From contig OX328097.1 in the NCBI GenBank assembly GCA_946811185.2, forward strand, positions 58,929,063 to 58,993,062: 64,000 bases of DNA, written 5' to 3'. Below, piece by piece: positions 23,701 to 33,163 of the stretch. A program made the position numbers and the translations under genes. The notes below the pieces were generated by a model. That model saw only the letters and a list, made by a program, of their open reading frames with translations, made no database searches and was not told where the DNA came from. The stretch comes from Hippopus hippopus. Taxonomy: Eukaryota > Mollusca > Bivalvia > Cardiida > Cardiidae. Position 1 is the stretch's first letter; each line of letters begins with the position of its first letter.

Positions 23701-26700
23701 TTTTGACCCAGGTCAGCCTGCACAGACTGCTATGGCAGACCTAGGTTGATACTTTTTGCAGAAGTATTTAACCCCTTTTTTAGCTCACCTGAGCACAACG
23801 TGCTCAAGGTGAGCTATTGTGATCGCCCTCTGTCTGGCGTCCGTCAACAATTTCTTTAAACATCTTCTTCTCCTAAACCACTGGGCAAATCTTGATGAAA
23901 CATGGCAGGGATGTTCCTTGGGTGAAGCTCTATCAAAGTTGTTCAAAGAATTGAATTCCACCCATAACTCTGGTTGCCATGGCAACAAAAAGGAAAAAAA
24001 AAATGCAAAATCTTTGAAAATCTTCTCCTCTGAAACTAGAAGGCGTAGAGCTTTGATGTTTGGTATGTAGCATCTCCTAGTGGACCTCTATCAAGTTTGT
24101 TCATATGATGCCCCTGGGGTCAAAACTGGCCCCGCCCCAGGGGTCACAAGTTCAAACATAGGAACAAAGAAGGAAAACTTTAAAGTCTCAGTAGCGTCCA
24201 ACTGAATAAACAACCTGTTTATAAAATAAAAGTAAATTTCATTTTTACCATGTAAAAATATGGCGATTATTATGACTTTCACGATATGTAAAGGTGCAGT
24301 TCGCAAAAGTTTCAGTCAGTGGCAGAAAAAAGAATTTTGAAACTAGAACAGATCCTACCAGGCTGCATTATCTGTTTGTTTACATCGATGATTGCCGACG
24401 ATAAGCCGACTTTTCGTCATAAATGTCCGCAGTGACGTGTTAGTGACGTAAACACTACGTGATCATTCAAAGCGTCGAAACAAACCCTTCATTCACTTGA
24501 TTGTTTTGTCCCCATTCTAGACTTGAAAAACGTAAGTTTATCGTCATCGTAAACAGAATCAACGACACAGGCTGATTATCGCTTATTCATTTATCATCAA
24601 TACAGGAAGAGTTTACTACATCTAAATAAGAAAACAGGTTCAGAATGAGCAATCTTACTCTCCGATGACATAATATTGGACCTGTAAACAATAGTCCTAT
24701 CTACTACGTCATAAAACTAATGAGATGCAATGTTATCACACGACGTTCTCGAAGACCTAGTTCGAATATACACGAACGATAACAAATGTTGTCTCGATCA
24801 ATGGCGTCGGTGAAATCGACGGGCTTCTCCATGCATCTTCGCTCACGTATATTATGGAACCAGTGCAGTAACTGACAAGTTCGAGTTTTTTCCGATCTTA
24901 TATATGTGTGTTGTGATGGGTTATCCAATATATTTTCGAGTTATTAACGGTGAAAATTACCTAGTTTTGGCTTTACAGGGGCTTTAAAATTCTTCTTCTC
25001 TGAAAATGAAAGGCGTAGAGCTTTGGTATTTAGTATGTAGCATCTCCTAGTGGACCTCTACCATAATTTGTTCATATGATGGCCCTGGGGTCAAAACTGG
25101 CCCCGCCCTGGGGTCACAAGTTTGAACACAGGAACGAAGAAGGAAAACTTTAAAATTCTTCTTCTCTGAAACTGGAAGGTGTAGAGCTTTGATATTTGGT
25201 ATGTAGCATCTCCTGGTGGACCTCTACCAAGTTTGTTCATATGATGGCCCTGGGGTCAAAATTGGCCCCACCCCGGGGGTCACAAGTTTGAACATGGGAA
25301 CAAAAAAGGAAAACTTTAAAATTCTTCTTCTCTAAAACTGGGAGGCGTAGAACTTTGATATTTGTTATGTAGTAATCCTGCTCTAACTTTGTTAGCCCAC
25401 CTGACCACAACATGTTCAGTGAGTTCAAAATTGGGTCACCTGGGGTCATAAACTAGGTCACAAGATCAAATTAAAGAAATACCTTGTGGGCACTCTTAGA
25501 GGCCAGATTTATAGCTCAAATGACCTGAAATTTAGTCAGAATATTCATCTTGCTAAAATATCGAATGAGTTTGAAATTGGGTCACCTGGGATCAGAAACT
25601 AGCTCACTAGGTCAAATTAAACAAATACCTTGTGGGCACTTTAGAGGCCACATTTCTTGCTCAATTGACTTGAAAATTGGTCAGAATATTTGTCTTTATA
25701 AAATCTCACATGAGTCTGAATGTGGGTCAACTGGGGTCATAAGCTACATGTAGGTCACTAGGTCAAGAAATACCTTGTGGGCACTCTAGAGGCCACATTT
25801 TTTGCTCAACTGACTTGAAAATTGGTAAGAATGTTTCTCTTGATGAAATCCAAGATGAGTTTGAATTTGGGTCAACTGGGGTCATTAAATTTTGTCAGAA
25901 TATTTGTCTTGATGAAATCTCAGATGAGTTTGGATTGGGGTCACCTGGGATCATAAACTAGGTCACTAGGTCAAATTAAGAAAAACCTTGTGGGCACTCT
26001 AGAGGTCACATTTTTAGCTCAATTGACTTGAAAATTGGTCAGAATGTTTGTCTTGATAAAATGTCACATGAGTCTGAATTTGGGTCAAGTGGGGTTATAA
26101 ACCAGGTCACTAGGTCAAATTAAAGAAATACCTTGTGGGCACTCTAGAGGCCACATTTATTGGTCAATTGATTTGAAAGTTGGTCACAATGTTTGTCTTG
26201 ATAAAATCTAAGATGAGTTCAAAATTGGGTCACCTGGGGTCATAATCTAGGACACTAGGTCAAATTAAAGAAATACCTTGTGGACACTCTAGAGGCCACA
26301 TTTCTTGCTCTATTGACTTCATAATTGGTCAGAATGTTTGTCTTGATGAAATATCGGATGAGTTTGAAATTGGGTCACCTGGGGTCATAAACAAGGTCAC
26401 CAGGTCAAATTAAAGAAAAACCTTGTGGGCACTCTAGAGGCCACATTTATTGCTCAATGTACTTGAAAACTGTTCAGAATGATGGTCTTGACAAATTGTT
26501 GATGAGTTCAAAATTGGGTCACCTTTGGTGATAAAGTAGGTCTCTAGGTCAACTTAAGAAAATTCCTTGTGGACACTCTAGAGGCCACATTTTTAGTTCA
26601 ATTGACTTGACAAATGGTCAGAAATTGAATTATTCACGTGGAGTGAAATTTCACCTATTGACTCAGGTGAGCGATCCAGGGCCATCATGGCCCTCTTGTT

Positions 26701-28174
26701 ACAGAGAATGGCTTGTTCCTGTTTTGAAAGTGTTGGAAGATAAGGAAAATATTTTCATTATTCCTTTGCTCCTTTGTTTTGAAAGTTATGGAAAACATTG
26801 GTGTTATGCTTAGGATTGCCACACTTTACCAAGTATTAATGAACTTTATCTTTTATAAAAAAAAAAAACAGCCTTTTTCGTCTTCTTGAAGATATGATAC
26901 ATTTATTGTAGCTTTAATTTGTGTACCAAGCAAAAAAAAAATGTAGACTTGACCAAATTAAAAGTATTGGCATGTGACAATCCTGTTTAGCTTAAAGATG
27001 ATTTCTGTCTTCAAAACAGTTGAAAACATTGTGGAAAAAGGAGAAAATGCCTGTTACCAGCATTTTCTCCTTTTCCCACAATGTCTTCAACAGTTTTATC
27101 TTCTGGGTTGTTAAAACATGGGATGTTTGGGTAAATGTTGACAAAATAAATTCATTTTAATTGCAGGATGATTGATGGTTGTCAACACAAAATCTATCAC
27201 ATATAAAGCTTCTCTTTGGAAAAGGAAGAGTGTCTGCTGATACAATTGCTATGGTGCTGTATAGCGCTTTTTAACAGTATTTCAGTTCTATCATTGTAAC
27301 AGCTCTCCAATTGATGCCTTTGCTGGGTTCCATTCAGTACTAGGCTGGATATCTATAGAGCCTTGCCCAAGTGCAGTTTAATAATAAAAGCTGTCAGCAA
27401 TGGTGACATGGAAGTTCTAGATTAGAATTCTTTTAACCCATGATTCTCACATTTTTATGACCTTACTCAAGGCTTTTGAAATCATTGTGGGGAAAGAAGA
27501 AAATGCAATGCTGGTAACCGGCATTTTACCTTTTCCCAAAGTATTCCATGGGGTCATTCGCATGGCATGGGATGGCAACTGGCATTTTCTTCTTTTCCCA
27601 CTATTTTCTCTACCCTTTCTAACACTAATTCCATTGTTTGTGTAGAATTTAACCCTTACCATGCCAATCATGAGATAGTTACACTTTTACTTAGTCTCCC
27701 ACTGAGTGCTGATAGCTTATATTTACGTTTTCAGGATTGAGTGGAAAACTAGCTTTGGTCTGAGTAAATATGCAAATGTATGAATACAAATTTACCACTC
27801 ATCTATTATATCCTATCTATAAATATGACCAAGACCTCTTCAATACACAGAAATATCTTGAGATTTCCAACATCAGAACACAATTATTCGCTACGAAAAC
27901 ATGGCAGCAGGAGGGATGGAAGGTAAATGGGATTTTAGAATTGATTCTTGGCATTTATGATTCTCCCAGTGGGGACAAGTTGGATTTTTCTGATTCAGAG
28001 AATGATAAAGATAATTTTATTAAACAAATTGCTGTATTATGCAATCAAGATTTGCAGCAATCTTTAAATGACATGGACTATTTTCCTGACAGCAAGTGTG
28101 TGTGGGGAAAGGATGATACTGGGTCATTGAATATGCCGTCTACCACTGAACCAGGGCATTTACCTGGTGATTGA
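17703..28174 (+). CDS. Unrecognised protein, five exons, 5' end missing
   Basis: Exons 17703-17775, 19615-19747, 21233-21439, 23239-23393 and 27851-28174 have AG/GT borders, and their split codons agree at every junction (phases 2, 0, 1, 1, 0). They give 296 residues to a TGA stop. The first four join well (GSGYLIEG..., FYLKILRAHRRQF, ETKKVSTGYLNSSY, FEGLEFEVGDNVRL, STMSKLDEV, ending EDEW). The middle part alternates hydrophobic and charged residues as a beta-rich fold might, and the last exon has an acidic DFSDSENDKD stretch. I do not recognise the family and give no function. The last exon is less certain: it rests on the acceptor ACACAG in frame with a 134-codon open frame, and another exon could lie between 23.4 and 27.8 kb. 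No signal peptide or membrane segment is visible. AATAAA occurs near 28497. Confidence 0.6.
17780..18009. repeat. Family A MITE next to a splice donor
   Basis: TTAA lies at both ends (17780-17783 and 18006-18009), with hairpin GAGAAAATGCTGGT/ACCAGCATTTTCTC. It begins four bases after the exon-end GT at 17776-17777. Confidence 0.85.
18130..18600 (+). repeat. Degenerate tandem array, unit about 125 bp
   Basis: Three to four units share AAAGTAGGTCAC, GCACTCTAGAGGCCACA, CAGAATGTT and TGATGATATCTCTGACAAGT. It is related to the array at 25.4-26.6 kb and is probably the interior of a Helitron-like element. Confidence 0.6.
18611..19221 (+). mobile_element. Helitron-like element (family H)
   Basis: It starts TTTAGCGCCACTGGCGGAAG. 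The right end is AGCAATACAG, then hairpin GGCGCT-CAA-GCGCC and a terminal CTCTAG before a T run. A hairpin followed by CTAG and T is the classic Helitron 3' end. No Rep/helicase gene is present, so it is non-autonomous. Confidence 0.55.
20551..21012. repeat. Cluster of diverged family A MITE pieces
   Basis: ACCCTTTACCAGACGACAAAAT starts the cluster at about 20553. Hairpin segments follow near 20790-20820 and 20875-20915, and a reversed end near 20990. It appears to be several overlapping insertions. Confidence 0.6.
21471..21585. repeat. Family C MITE, shortened
   Basis: It starts TTAACCCTTAAAGCGTC and contains AGATCAGACTGCAC and GCAGTCTGATCT. It lies 31 bp after the donor of the 21233-21439 exon. 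Confidence 0.65.
21664..22017 (-). pseudogene. Mariner transposase C-terminal fragment
   Basis: The reverse-strand frame has the motifs HDNASLHRA and HPPYSPDFAPCDFFLFPK, with 34 residues between the two aspartates, as in mariner DD34D catalytic triads. The N-terminal half, with the DNA-binding region and first aspartate, is absent, so this is a dead fragment. It lies in an intron of the unrecognised gene. Confidence 0.85.
22136..22364. repeat. Family A MITE copy
   Basis: TTAA lies at 22136-22139 and 22361-22364, with CCCTTTACCGCA and TGGTAAAGGG ends. Confidence 0.8.
22361..22547. repeat. Family A MITE sharing TTAA with its neighbour
   Basis: It begins at the TTAA that ends the preceding copy and has a GAGAAAATGCTGGT hairpin arm at about 22445. 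The right end is decayed (GATAAAGTGTTAG). Confidence 0.6.
22560..22645. repeat. Family C MITE hairpin remnant
   Basis: GTGTAGATCAAGATCATACT is followed by the partial inverse ATTCTGATCTTAGATGTACA. Confidence 0.55.
22800..22985 (-). repeat. SINE copy, reverse strand
   Basis: ACTAGGCTTAGGCTCTGAAG, GTGCCTTGCCCAAGGACA and CCACATAGGACCCC match the reverse of the 4293 element. Confidence 0.6.
23585..23778. repeat. Family B MITE copy
   Basis: TGCATCTTCGTGATGCATTA is followed by the CCCAGGTCAGCCTGC hairpin arm and a TTAACCCC end. It abuts the Helitron-like element that starts at 23779. Confidence 0.65.
24186..24981. mobile_element. Unclassified 796-bp insertion inside the family H array
   Basis: The array unit is broken after AGGAAAACTTTAAA and resumes with CTTTAAAATTCTTCTTC. 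CTTTAAA is repeated on both sides (24179-24185 and 24982-24988). The neighbouring unit at 25141-25160 shows the uninterrupted site. No coding motif or terminal inverted repeat was seen. Confidence 0.65.
25390..26660 (+). repeat. Tandem array, about nine units of roughly 137 bp
   Basis: Units repeat TGGGGTCATAAACTAGGTCA, ACCTTGTGGGCACTCTAGAG, TTGACTTGAAAATTGGTCAG and TTGTCTTGATGAAATCTCAG with moderate divergence. Confidence 0.8.
26935..27140. repeat. Family A MITE copy (diverged ends)
   Basis: Hairpin GAGAAAATGCCTGTTACCAG / CATTTTCTCC at about 27040-27075, with family A flanks on both sides (TAGACTTGACCAAATTAAAAG; GTTGTTAAAACATGGGAT). Confidence 0.65.
27433..27663. repeat. Family A MITE copy (diverged)
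   Basis: TTAACCCATGATTCTCACA starts it; hairpin arms surround GCTGGTAACCGGCATTTTAC. It ends near TTAACCCTTACCAT. Confidence 0.55.
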
Positions 28175-28680
28175 CAGTCCTCAGACCATTTTTTAATTAT
28201 CTACTTGACATGTTTCATCACAAACAGGCAAAATTCTTAGTGTAAATATGTATTGAAAAGTGCTATACTCTTTTGAATAATGTGTATTGTAAAATTTTGA
28301 ACTCGGAGTAGTATTCAGTGAAATAATTTGCTGGAAAAAGGGCCGCATTATCTTTGTTCCACCAATGTTGTTTTACATTTATGTCGGTGCTTTTTTTTTT
28401 AACTTATGACATAATAATGGATAAAATCCTGTCTGCCACCACTTTTTTTGGTACATTAATCTGACATTAAGTTGCCAGTAATTTATCTGTAGTTGAAATA
28501 AAGAGAAGAAAATAACATGACTGTATTTCCTGCCCTTTCTATTGATATAATTAAAAACCCAATACACAACACATGTTGGATGCTATCAGCTGATTAACTG
28601 AAATAGTGTATTGGTAAAGTGGCAATTTTTAGCGTGCAGTAAATTTCCAAGCACATGGAAAACTGATAAGCCATATACAA
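28175..28680. other. Probable 3' untranslated/intergenic sequence
   Basis: It follows the stop of the unrecognised gene. AATAAA occurs near 28497. No other exon is evident. Confidence 0.4.
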
Positions 28681-28751
28681 GGGGCTTGGTAAAAGTTAAT
28701 GCAAATTCTCTCAATTTGGACAAGTCCAAAATTTTCTCATCAGGTAAAGGT

Positions 28752-28925
28752 TATTTAAGAAATAATTTTCTTTCTGTCGTGGTTTATCATTCAATAAACC
28801 ACAGTTGTGAGTTATGAGGCACAATAAATAATCCACGAGGGCGATAGCCCAAGTGGTTTATTCATTGCGCCTCATAACTCCCAACGTGGTTTATTGAACG
28901 ATGAACCACGATAGAAAGAAGATTA
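28752..28925. repeat. Family F foldback element, second copy
   Basis: It closely matches 8832-9008, including TCGTGGTTTATC..AATAAACCAC arms. It continues to the right as TTCTAACATGACCAACTC and lacks the R insertion, so it serves as the empty-site reference for R1. Confidence 0.75.
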
Positions 28926-29040
28926 TTTCGATTCTAACATGACCAACTCTTAATTAAAGGAAAACAAGTTCATACTTAGAGTAAAAACGCGGATGCAGAT
29001 TATATTCCATTGAATAACTTACTTACTTTATACCGAATGA

Positions 29041-29950
29041 CGTCACTCTATACAGAATGACGTCGCTCTACATAGAATAACGTAGATTTTACCACGCTTT
29101 CGTTGCACTGTGTTTATAGAGCCGAATTTACGTGTCATGTTAGAATGTGCAATAAACTTCAAACAGCAACATGTTATGTGTTTATATGACAGATTTATAC
29201 ATATAAGTTGATCGCATGAAGGTTATTGTTGTATTTACATGGTTCAAGGTTGCAATAAATTTCTACTCTTAACTATAGTTATGTAATTAGAATGTGTTTG
29301 TTCATTTTATCTGATTTTTTTTCTATTGTGAAGTAATTCTATTTGTCTGTTTGGTAACATCCCATTACCAACATTATTTCAGCTTCTTCACAGTGGACAT
29401 TGTACCTATTCATGGGTTCCTGGAAATTCTTTACCAACAATATGAACTACATGTATTTCAAAACCAATGATTGCTATCCCCCATATACAGTGTCATGATA
29501 ATGCTCAGCAGTGAAAGAGTTAATCCTGTAGCAAGGACCATCATCAATCTCTGAAAGAAAAATTATGGCTGAGCAGGGTTGAGGCCCACAGCCCTCATAA
29601 TACTAGCACTGCATGCATTTGTACAGCTTACAAGGTTCGGTACAAGCATTCTAAAGAAAAATCTCATTGCTTGACACTTTTTTTTTTAAAATCCTCTCTA
29701 ACATATGTTTTTTCATCTTGTAAATATATGGCACAATTTTATGCATTTCCAATTTTATGCATTTCACACAACATTTTGATATTTTTCATAAATCAAATGG
29801 AGGCAACTTATGCAATTACAAGGCTGTTTTAGACCAGAAGACCCAACTAAACAAGGGATGACACAACATAGATCAGACTTCACATTCTTTTCAGTACTGC
29901 TGATCTTGACATAGACCAAAACCTAAAGCAAGTTCTGATGCAGTTGTCTC
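29041..29950. other. Intergenic, no gene recognised
   Basis: Near 29030-29095 a motif of the form TATACMGAATGACGTCRCTC is repeated three times; TGACGTCA resembles a CRE site but may be chance. Otherwise AT-rich sequence. Confidence 0.4.
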
Positions 29951-29957
29951 CAGAAGT

Positions 29958-30180
29958 GTTAACCCTTAACCCATTAGCAAATAATCCCAATAACAACCCT
30001 GCGGAAAAAGAATTTTGAAAACATTGCAGGAAACAGAGAAAATGCTGGTAACCAGCATTCTCTCCTTTTCTCACGTTTCCTACCCTTTCAAAATTAAATT
30101 ACTGCATTTGAGCCACATTTAATGTGTTGCCTGCAAATGCTTGGATATTGGACAACTCTATATTTGTGTTGTTTGTTTAA
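29958..30180. repeat. Family A MITE copy
   Basis: TTAACCCTTAACCCATTAGC starts it; the hairpin AGAAAATGCTGGTAACCAGC lies near 30037. Confidence 0.65.
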
Positions 30181-30429
30181 GTTAGCAGCCTTTGTACTGC
30201 CATAAAAATTTATTGATATTGAATAAGTAATTCAGTAAATTCAGAAAATTATGGATTTTCTGTTTATTTCATCATATAAATCCAAAATTACAACATTTCT
30301 AGATTATATATCAAAGAAAGATCATTTAACTACAGTGTATAATATTAGTCTCCTTTTGTAAAGTAACCAAAGATAATAACACAATAAATCACTCTATGTA
30401 TATCAATAACAGCATTTGAACTGATGTAA

Positions 30430-30655
30430 TTCTCAGATGAAAAAATTATAGACTTGTCCAGTTTCAGAGTATTTGAAACCAAAAAATATAATGTGGCTCA
30501 AATGATGGGACTTGTCTTTGAGACGGAACAAGATATGGTGAGAAAAGGGAGAAAATGCTAGTTACCAGCATTTTCTCCTTTCCCTACAATGAGTTCAAAA
30601 GCCTTCTTGATGAGATAGTAGAAACTCAAGATTGTTTGGTTAAGTCTTAATCCTG
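30430..30655. repeat. Family A MITE copy
   Basis: The hairpin GAGAAAATGCTAGTTACCAG / CATTTTCTCC lies at about 30550-30580; both ends are decayed. Confidence 0.65.
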
Positions 30656-30821
30656 AGAGTGTCAAACCAAATAGTGTTGTATTTCTGGACAGTTCGAATC
30701 AAGATCAGACTGCAGAAACCCTGCTGTCCAATCTTGGATCATTACTTTTAACTAGTTGAGTCATTCTAGATGAAAACAGCCGTGAAGTACTGTAATATCT
30801 GGGTCTGTTTCACTCTAAAAC

Positions 30822-31060
30822 TTAACTCTTTACCACATGACCAAAATGTAGACTTCTCCAAAATGAAAGCTTTTTTGAGTCAATAATTTAAATGTGGCTC
30901 AAATAATGGATTTTATCTTTGAAAGTGTAGAAGACATAGTGGGAAAAAGAGAAAATGCTAGTTACCAACGTTTTCTGTTTTTCCAACAATGTTTTCAAAA
31001 GGTTTTATCTCTGGGATGTCAAAACTCTGGATTAAGTAGTAAGGGGGGAAATATCCTTTT
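30822..31060. repeat. Family A MITE copy
   Basis: It starts TTAACTCTTTACCACATGAC and has a diverged hairpin near 30949-30980. Confidence 0.65.
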
Positions 31061-31548
31061 TGATTTCTTTGTGATCTATGGGTCTACTCATTATCAAACA
31101 TTCAGACTACTTCCAATTGAAGGTTTCAAAAGAAAAGTGGACTATGTTTTAGCTAACACATTTGTAATACCTTGATGGAAAACAAATCAAGAAGATTTGC
31201 AACCCATGATATTTAAGTTATTACACTCTCGATAGCGATAGTGGTCAAACAATTCTATGTAGCAGCCATTTTCTGTGTTGTAAGCAATCTGGTACATATT
31301 AATACATTGTATTACTTTGCTCTTTTTGTAAGATCTGGGACCAACTGTCCTTGATTTCTTTCTTAGTCGAACTCTAGAACCATACAATAATGCAACCTCT
31401 CACTGGCTTTTAACCATTTGGTTTAGCCGATCAGAAGTTGTGTTACACCAAATATAGAATATTTTTGAAAATAATGTTAAGAATTTTGTGAATACCAACA
31501 CTGGGTAGTAAAAGTGATTTCAAACGACTTACATCATTCTGAATTTGA

Positions 31549-31780
31549 CTTAACTCTTCACTACAAAATCCCGAGTTTTAGCAAACCTGCAGAACACTGC
31601 TCTTGAAAACATTGTGGGAAAAGGAGAAAATCCTGCTTACCAGCATTTTTTCCTTATCCCACAAAGTTTTCTACCCTATCAAAGACAAAAATCATCATTT
31701 GAGCTATTTTTTTTGCAGCTGCAAATGCTTTCAATTTGGTCAAGTCCAAAATTTTGTTGTTTGTGAAAGAGTTGAAATAA
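31549..31780. repeat. Family A MITE copy
   Basis: It starts TTAACTCTTCACTACAAAAT; hairpin GAGAAAATCCTGCTTACCAG near 31624; right end TTTGTGAAAGAGTTG. Confidence 0.65.
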
Positions 31781-32299
31781 TTACATCTTGGTTATTGATT
31801 CACTAATTTTACTACCAATTAAAAATTCTAGATGTACTAGTAGAAGCTTTTTCTGTCCTGCAGCAAACATCTTTTGAAAACATTGTAGTAAAAGGGAAAA
31901 TTGTTTATGTAGGGTAATGTCTCCAATTGCCACAATAATAAGCATATTTACATGTATGTACTAAACCTTAATTCATGATGATAACTTATACTTTATATGG
32001 ATAATTTCAGTCACAATTTTAACATGTATTCATGCATTCATTCTTTCCAAGGATCGTTAAAAGTTAGGAGTGTGTGGTTAAGGCTTAAAAGCTGCATACA
32101 TACGGAAAAACTTTACAATTGTATGGACATTTAGCTTATGTGAGGAATTGTTTCCACTATCACAACAATTTAAAAACTTTTTACAGATGATTTCTTATAA
32201 AGGACTATATTCCTGCCTACTTTCTCTCTTATTTCTTTTGGAATGTCTCTATAATCTTAGTATTAAGCTACATCATACACACATTAAACAAATATGTAA

Positions 32300-32455
32300 G
32301 CTAGGCTCTGTGAAAAGGGGACTTAATGCATCTGTAAAAAGTATCGACCCAGGTCAGTCTGCACAGGTTGAACCTTTTGGCTTTTAGTAAATTTTCTGCA
32401 TGTCCAAAAACATTCTGCATCACAATTAAGCCAGTTGTTAGAAAAAAATGGCTCA
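32300..32455. repeat. Family B MITE, partial
   Basis: AGGCTCTGTGAAAAGGGGAC, TTAATGCATCTGTAAAAAGT and CGACCCAGGTCAGTCTGCAC are present; the distal part is incomplete. Confidence 0.65.
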
Positions 32456-32477
32456 TATTATGATAATTCTTATTATC

Positions 32478-32700
32478 AGTTATGCTCTGTGAAAAAGTGG
32501 TTTAATGTATCTGCAAAATGGATCCACCCATATCAGCCTGACTTGCTGACCTGGGTCAAAACTTTTATGCACTTGGTAATTCTTCTGCATGTCAAACAAC
32601 CATTTAAATTACCGATTCAGCCAGACAAGATGGGTCCACATTATGCAAAGACTTGCTGGGTAAAAAAAAGAATAAGGAAGATGCATTAAAACTCCTTTTC
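32478..32700. repeat. Family B MITE copy
   Basis: GCTCTGTGAAAAAGTGGTTT, ATCAGCCTGACTTGCTGACC hairpin and the GATGCATTAAAACTCCTTTT end. Confidence 0.65.
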
Positions 32701-32714
32701 CTACAGCAGGACTC

Positions 32715-32934
32715 AAGAATTACATCTTTACCAAATGTCAAAATTTTAGACATATCCATATTGAAAGCATTTACAGATGAAAAGTTTGATGTAGTGCAAA
32801 TGATACGTTTTTAAGAAATAGTGCAAATAGAAAAATTGTCAGAAAAGGGGAAAATACATTTTCTCCTTTTTCCACAATTTTTTCAATAGTTTTCATCCTC
32901 AGTGTTATCAACACAAACATTTGGTAAAAGTTAA
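32715..32934. repeat. Family A MITE copy
   Basis: It carries ATCTTTACCAAATGTCAAAA and ends TTGGTAAAAGTTAA. It shares the TTAA at 32931-32934 with the next copy. Confidence 0.65.
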
Positions 32935-33156
32935 CACTTCACCACACAATGCTGACTTTTAACGACCCTGGGAGAGAAGCATTTTGAAAAGTTGTGGGAA
33001 AACAAGAAAATGCTTGTAACCAGCATTTTCTTCTTTTCCCCCAATGTTTTCTACCCTATCAAAAAAAATTTGCACCATTTGAGCCAAACTGAAATTGTCG
33101 TCTGCAAATGCTTTCAATTTGGACATGGCTAAAATTTTGTCATCTGGTAGGGTTAA
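32931..33156. repeat. Family A MITE just past the ATP6V1D stop codon
   Basis: TTAA lies at 32931-32934 and 33153-33156, with a hairpin near 33005-33030. Its edge is seven bases beyond the ATP6V1D stop (33164-33166, minus strand). The 3' untranslated region must therefore run into it. Confidence 0.8.
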
Positions 33157-33163
33157 ATGTAGA

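Larger units (their letters stand above)
23779..26700 (+). mobile_element. Large Helitron-like element with two internal tandem arrays
   Basis: The left end is TTAGCTCACCTGAGCACAAC with a GAGCAC/GTGCTC hairpin. The right end is ACTCAGGTGAGCGATCCAG, then hairpin GGGCC-ATCAT-GGCCC and CTCTTGTT. The subterminal CTCACCTGAG pairs with CTCAGGTGAG. Inside are about four 170-bp units (GGCGTAGAGCTTTGATATTT) and about nine 137-bp units. It has no Rep/helicase gene. Bivalve Helitron-derived elements with tandem cores (the pearl type) are the likeness I have in mind; assignment is tentative. Confidence 0.55.

Noticed and set aside
24960..26660. CRISPR-like regular repeats
   Set aside because: Units are contiguous, diverged, about 137-170 bp and lie inside a eukaryotic mobile element; there are no repeat-spacer units.
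27770..27850. The ATG at 27770 as a gene start
   Set aside because: The in-frame acceptor at 27849-27850 explains the following sequence as a terminal exon; an independent 134-residue gene is less economical, though not excluded.
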